A stretch of DNA of 42,451 nucleotides. Source: an uncultured Ruminococcus sp. GTDB lineage: Bacteria; Bacillota; Clostridia; Oscillospirales; CAG-272. This document shows, piece by piece, positions 39,194 to 42,451 of the stretch (within the stretch, counting starts at the first letter, position 1; every line of letters starts with the position of its first letter). A model generated the notes under the pieces. That model worked only from the letters and a program-made list of their open reading frames with translations. It searched no databases and was not told where the DNA came from. Made by a program: the position numbers and the translations under genes. Location: contig CACWLT010000007.1 in NCBI GenBank assembly GCA_902761695.1, forward strand, positions 4,977 through 47,427, read 5' to 3'.

Positions 39194-40485
39194 TCTATGC
39201 CAAATCGCGCTTTTGGCCCGACGACCGGCAGAATGAGATCCTCTCGGGACTTGCGGCGTATATCAACCGGGTCCGTGCGACGAAAACTCTGGACCGGGAG
39301 CGGGTGATCCGGGCGCTGGACGCTCTGGGCCGACGGGTGGCCGCGGGGGAGTTCGACGGCAGGATTGCGGCGCTGGCGGCAGGGGAGAAGGCGGAGCGGT
39401 ACCGGGCCATGGCGGTCCGCTGTCTGAGCCGGGCTTATGTCGAGGACCGGGTGAGGCGGGAGCTGTGCATGGCGGAGGAACCGGCGGACGCCCCCATCCG
39501 GGTTGAGCTGCGCCCCCTCGGCACCCTCTTCCACATCGCCGCGGGCAACATGGACGGGCTTCCGGCCCTGAGCGTTGCGGAGGGACTGGTGACGGGGAAT
39601 TTCAACATCCTGAAGCTCCCCCGGGCAGACGACGGCTTAACGATGGAGATCCTTTCCGCGCTCTGTGCGGAGGAGCCGGACATCGGGGATTTCGTCGCGG
39701 TGTTCGACACGCCCTCCTCCGACGTGGACGCCATGCTGAAAATGGCTTCTCTTTCGGACGGAATCGTCTTCTGGGGCGGGGAGGAGGCGGAGCGGGCAAC
39801 CCGTGCCATGGCTCCCCCCGGCGCGAAGCTCATCGAATGGGGTCACCGGCTGGGGTTCGCCTATGTGTCGGGCGACTGGCACAGCGGAGCGTTTCGGGAG
39901 GATTTCGAGGGGCTTGCGGAGCACATCGCGTCTACGGGCCAGCTGCTCTGTTCCTCCGCACAGGTCGTGTACCTGGACACAGCGTCCATGGAAGAAGCGG
40001 AGGATTTTGCCGCGTACTTCCTCCCTATGCTGGAGGCGGCCTCCTCCCGTCATCCCGCATCGGACATGGGCGAGGCAGCGATCCGTTCCGTCCGGGCCAG
40101 CGTCAGCCGTCTGGAGGCGGCGGTGCGGCGGGCGGAGGCCGGAGGGGCGGAAGGGGACCGGATCCGGCTTGAGGGCCGGGGATGCGCCGTGACGGTCTGC
40201 CGGGACTGTGCTCTGGAACTCTCCCCCCTCTACGGCAGCATTCTGGTGAAGCGGCTGCCCGAAAAGCATCTGCTGCCCGTTCTGCGCCGGTCCGCAGGCG
40301 TTTTGCAGACGGCGGGGCTGATCGCGGAGCCGCAGGAACGGGGCCGTCTGACGGAGCTTCTGCTTCGGGCGGGGGTGAACCGGGTGACCCGGGCCGCTCA
40401 TATGTCCGATCTCTTCCCCGGGGAGGCCCACGACGGGGAATATCCCCTGCGAAGGTACATGCGGGCCGTGAACATCGAGCGATAA
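39190..40485 (+). CDS. luxC: LuxC-type acyl-CoA/acyl-enzyme reductase
   Basis: A 431-residue NADPH-dependent reductase of the aldehyde-dehydrogenase fold. It takes the acyl group from LuxE and reduces it to a long-chain aldehyde. The start ATG 39190 overlaps the luxE stop; GGAAGGAGG lies upstream. Landmarks: GTLFHIAAGNMDGLPALSVAEGLVTGNFNILKLPRAD (about 111-147), SDGIVFWGGEEAERATRAM, and the catalytic Cys C254 in STGQLLCSSAQVVYLD. The C-terminal RLTELLLRAGVNRVTRAAHMSDLFPGEAHDGEYPLRRYMR is typical of LuxC. The aldehyde's fate is unknown here. The next gene starts 56 bp on. Confidence 0.88.
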   Translation: MIYAKSRFWPDDRQNEILSGLAAYINRVRATKTLDRERVIRALDALGRRVAAGEFDGRIAALAAGEKAERYRAMAVRCLSRAYVEDRVRRELCMAEEPADAPIRVELRPLGTLFHIAAGNMDGLPALSVAEGLVTGNFNILKLPRADDGLTMEILSALCAEEPDIGDFVAVFDTPSSDVDAMLKMASLSDGIVFWGGEEAERATRAMAPPGAKLIEWGHRLGFAYVSGDWHSGAFREDFEGLAEHIASTGQLLCSSAQVVYLDTASMEEAEDFAAYFLPMLEAASSRHPASDMGEAAIRSVRASVSRLEAAVRRAEAGGAEGDRIRLEGRGCAVTVCRDCALELSPLYGSILVKRLPEKHLLPVLRRSAGVLQTAGLIAEPQERGRLTELLLRAGVNRVTRAAHMSDLFPGEAHDGEYPLRRYMRAVNIER

Positions 40486-40541
40486 TACAGGGAGCCGCTG
40501 AAGAAAACGTCAGCATTTCCCTGAAAAGGAGATTCCATATC

Positions 40542-42191
40542 ATGAAAATCTGTCTGATTCAGCCGCCCTATACGCTTTCTGCCGCAAAAGGCGGGGACTG
40601 CTTCCGGAAGGAGCTGGAGATGCTCCGCGCCGTGGGGGGCCCGGGTTCCGCCGTTCCGGAGGCCGATGTCATCGTTCTGCCGGAATACAGCGACGTCCTC
40701 TTCGCCGAGCGGGACCGGGACGAGATGGTCCGCGCCCATGAGGAGAACTTCCCTCAGCTGGAGAAGGCCTGTCGGGAGGCGGCTCTGAGGTGCGGCGCGG
40801 TCGTCTTCTTCAACGCCCCGGATTTTCAGGATTCCCCTGCCGGGCGGAACACCACCTTCATGATGGGGCGGGACGGGGAGATCATCGGAAAATACGCCAA
40901 GCGGCACCTGCCTCCCCTGGAGCGGGAAAAGCTCGCCCTCGATCCCTCGGAGACATACACTGCAGACCCGCCCGTAATCCTTGAGGCGGACGGCGTGCGG
41001 TACGCGTTCCTCACCTGTTATGACTTCTATTTCTACGAGGCATTCCCCATGATTGCCCGGGCGCGTCCCGACGTGATCATCGGATGCTCCCTCCAGCGCA
41101 GCGACCGGCATGCCGCCTCGGAGATCATGTGCCGTCATCTGGCCTACAACACGAATGCCTACGTGCTCCGCTGCTCCGTCAGCATGGCGGGAGAGGCGGG
41201 CATCCCGGCGGATGTCTGCGGGGCGTCCATGGCGGTCTCTCCCTCCGGCGACGTGCTGGGGATCCTCGGCGGGGAGGTCGGGTATGTGACGGCGGAATTC
41301 GATCCCCATGAGAAGTACTGCAAGCCCGCCGGATTCGGACGCGCGCCCGCCGCCCACTGGGAATACATCGAATACGGCCGAAATCCGCGGCAGTATCGTC
41401 CCGCCGGGCCCTCCGTCGTACCCACCGACGAGCGGATGCCCTATCCGCGGATCTGCGCGCACCGGGGCTTCAACACCGTCGCGCCGGAGAACTCCATGCC
41501 CGCCTTCGGAGCCGCCGTGGCCATGGGAGCGGAGGAGATCGAATTCGACCTGTGGGAGACGGCGGACCACGAGATCGTCTCCATCCACGACGCCAACCTG
41601 GACCGGGTCTCCACGGGAACGGGCTTCGTATGGGACCACACCATGGCGTCGCTCCGGTCCTTCGACTTCGGCGTGAAGACCGCTCCGGCCTACGAGGGAA
41701 TGGGGATCCTGACCTTCCGGGAGATTCTGGAAAAGCTGGCCTGCCATGTGGTGATGAACGTCCACGTCAAATCCCGGGATGACGAGAATCCCCTGTCCGA
41801 GGACTATCTGAAAAAGATGATCGCCCTGATCCGGCAGTACGACGCGGAGAAGCACTGCTACTTCATGAGCGGCAATCCCGCCCTGCTGAAGCAGCTGAGA
41901 ACCCTGGCACCGGACATCGCCTGCTGCGCCGGAGCGGGCGGAGATGTGCACGGGGATCTGGTGCAGAAAGCGCTGGACTGCGGCTGTACAAAGATCCAGC
42001 TCTTCTCCCCCCACTTCCCCCACAACCCGCCGGACTACGCGGCAAAGCAGATCGAAAAGGCCCACATGAGCGGCATCCGGGTCAACCTCTTCTACTCGGA
42101 CAACCGGGAGGAGGCGGCGAAATACCTGGCCATGGGCGTGGACACCATCCTGACCAACGACTACAACCGGGTGTCGAAGGCGAAGAGATAA
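40542..42191 (+). CDS. Nitrilase-superfamily domain fused to a glycerophosphodiester phosphodiesterase domain
   Basis: A 549-residue two-domain protein without a signal peptide. Residues 1-290 are a carbon-nitrogen hydrolase with the Glu-Lys-Cys triad E48 (VIVLPEYSD), K120 (GKYAKRHLPP) and C159 (FLTCYDFYFYEA). Residues 303-549 are a GDPD TIM barrel: ICAHRGFNTVAPENSMPAF (catalytic His H307), AEEIEFDLWETADHEIVSIHD (metal Glu/Asp and second His), and VMNVHVKS. ATG 40542 is chosen for AAAAGGAG 9 nt upstream. The fusion suggests a substrate bearing both an amide and a glycerophosphodiester, but this is inference. Possible operon with luxE-luxC. Ends at a terminator. Confidence 0.87.
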   Translation: MKICLIQPPYTLSAAKGGDCFRKELEMLRAVGGPGSAVPEADVIVLPEYSDVLFAERDRDEMVRAHEENFPQLEKACREAALRCGAVVFFNAPDFQDSPAGRNTTFMMGRDGEIIGKYAKRHLPPLEREKLALDPSETYTADPPVILEADGVRYAFLTCYDFYFYEAFPMIARARPDVIIGCSLQRSDRHAASEIMCRHLAYNTNAYVLRCSVSMAGEAGIPADVCGASMAVSPSGDVLGILGGEVGYVTAEFDPHEKYCKPAGFGRAPAAHWEYIEYGRNPRQYRPAGPSVVPTDERMPYPRICAHRGFNTVAPENSMPAFGAAVAMGAEEIEFDLWETADHEIVSIHDANLDRVSTGTGFVWDHTMASLRSFDFGVKTAPAYEGMGILTFREILEKLACHVVMNVHVKSRDDENPLSEDYLKKMIALIRQYDAEKHCYFMSGNPALLKQLRTLAPDIACCAGAGGDVHGDLVQKALDCGCTKIQLFSPHFPHNPPDYAAKQIEKAHMSGIRVNLFYSDNREEAAKYLAMGVDTILTNDYNRVSKAKR

Positions 42192-42211
42192 ACGAAGGAT
42201 AAACAGAAAAA

Positions 42212-42252
42212 CCGCCGGGGGACGATCGGAAAATCATCCTCCGGCGGGTTTT
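42212..42252 (+). terminator. Intrinsic terminator after the nitrilase-GDPD gene
   Basis: CCGCCGGGGGA (42212-42222) pairs with TCCTCCGGCGG (42237-42247), followed by GTTTT. Confidence 0.87.
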
Positions 42253-42451
42253 GCGGTGACGGGGGGTGTACTATTCTCAGCCTAAAAAGACAACCTGCAA
42301 AGAAGTGTGAAAAAAGGAGCTGAAAAGATACGCTGCACGTTACCCCGTGCTCCACGTTGAGAGGAGCGCTGCACCAGTGGAAATTATTAAAGTTCTTGCC
42401 GAGCAGCTTGCTGCTCTGGGTTTCTTTCAAGAAGCCGCGTTTCCCTTTTAG
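42253..42451. other. Right-edge segment: no recognised gene; short open frame and repeats
   Basis: This 199-bp stretch holds no recognisable gene. It has the direct repeat CGCTGCAC (42331-42338 and 42367-42374) and a 16-bp palindrome GAGCAGC-TT-GCTGCTC (42401-42416). A plus frame without ATG is open from 42311 to a TAG at 42449-42451 (46 codons; possible GTG at 42377, ending FFQEAAFPF). Composition is less GC-rich than its neighbours. It could be the edge of a dispersed repeat at which the contig breaks, or the remnant of a coding region. Confidence 0.4.

Noticed and set aside
38057..40485. A bioluminescence operon
   Set aside because: luxE and luxC are present, but luxA, luxB and luxD are not, and the genome looks like that of an anaerobe.
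42161..42430. 89-codon minus-strand frame at the right edge
   Set aside because: It runs through the terminator at 42212-42252 and into the end of the nitrilase-GDPD gene, lacks a binding site, and resembles no family I know.
1..42451. CRISPR arrays, tRNA or rRNA genes, transposases, phage genes
   Set aside because: Looked for on both strands; no regularly spaced repeats, no tRNA-like cloverleaf, rRNA segment, transposase or phage motif was seen.

Overview
The window looks like chromosomal DNA from a GC-rich anaerobic Firmicute of the class Clostridia, probably an uncultured gut Oscillospirales- or Christensenellales-type lineage. The evidence is the order cmk - plsC - ispH fused to ribosomal protein S1 (typical of Clostridia), AGGAGG-type ribosome binding sites, vegetative sigma-A promoters, many intrinsic terminators, and clostridial families such as YqeG, DUF2325, VanZ-like and ECF S components. 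The lineage is inferred; no rRNA or tRNA gene is present to test it. I see no insertion sequence, phage, plasmid or CRISPR signature.

Layout. 1-3260: housekeeping block (cmk 3' end, plsC, ispH-S1) closed by a strong terminator. 3291-5926: lipoprotein glycerophosphodiesterase and a GH2 glycosidase. 5953-10041: minus-strand operon marR - tldD - tldE - esterase, driven by a promoter that carries an inverted-repeat operator. tldE is broken by a frameshift with missing sequence. 10073-11873: minus-strand membrane protein with a duplicated domain, and a hydE-type radical SAM gene that is also broken by a small deletion plus frameshift. 12009-17118: parvulin-type foldase, a right-handed beta-helix protein and a 5'-nucleotidase-family phosphoesterase. 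17194-20761: EamA transporter, DUF2325 protein, unknown lipoprotein and SPFH/band-7 protein. 20961-25479: serine hydrolase, Gfo/Idh oxidoreductase, M48 protease, YqeG phosphatase and metallophosphoesterase. 25499-34651: M24 peptidase, two glycosidases (GH50/GH42-like and GH43-like), two paralogous orphan solute-binding lipoproteins, an AAC(3)-family acetyltransferase and an RluA-type pseudouridine synthase. 34719-37884: small membrane protein, ECF S component, VanZ-like protein and a second Gfo/Idh oxidoreductase. 38057-42191: luxE - luxC fatty-acid reductase pair followed by a nitrilase-GDPD fusion.

How the genes work together. The glycosidases lack signal peptides, so they probably act on imported oligosaccharides. 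The two solute-binding lipoproteins and Gfo/Idh enzymes fit a carbohydrate-scavenging lifestyle, but no cognate permease is present. The most distinctive parts are luxE-luxC without luciferase next to a nitrilase-GDPD fusion; the MarR-controlled TldD/TldE operon; the probable independent internal start of S1 inside ispH; and two neighbouring genes (tldE, hydE) that each lost an internal conserved stretch. Fifteen recognisable promoters all have an exact 17-bp spacer. No gene-free stretch exceeds 300 bases; the longest are the ECF leader region (35124-35397) and the right edge (42192-42451).
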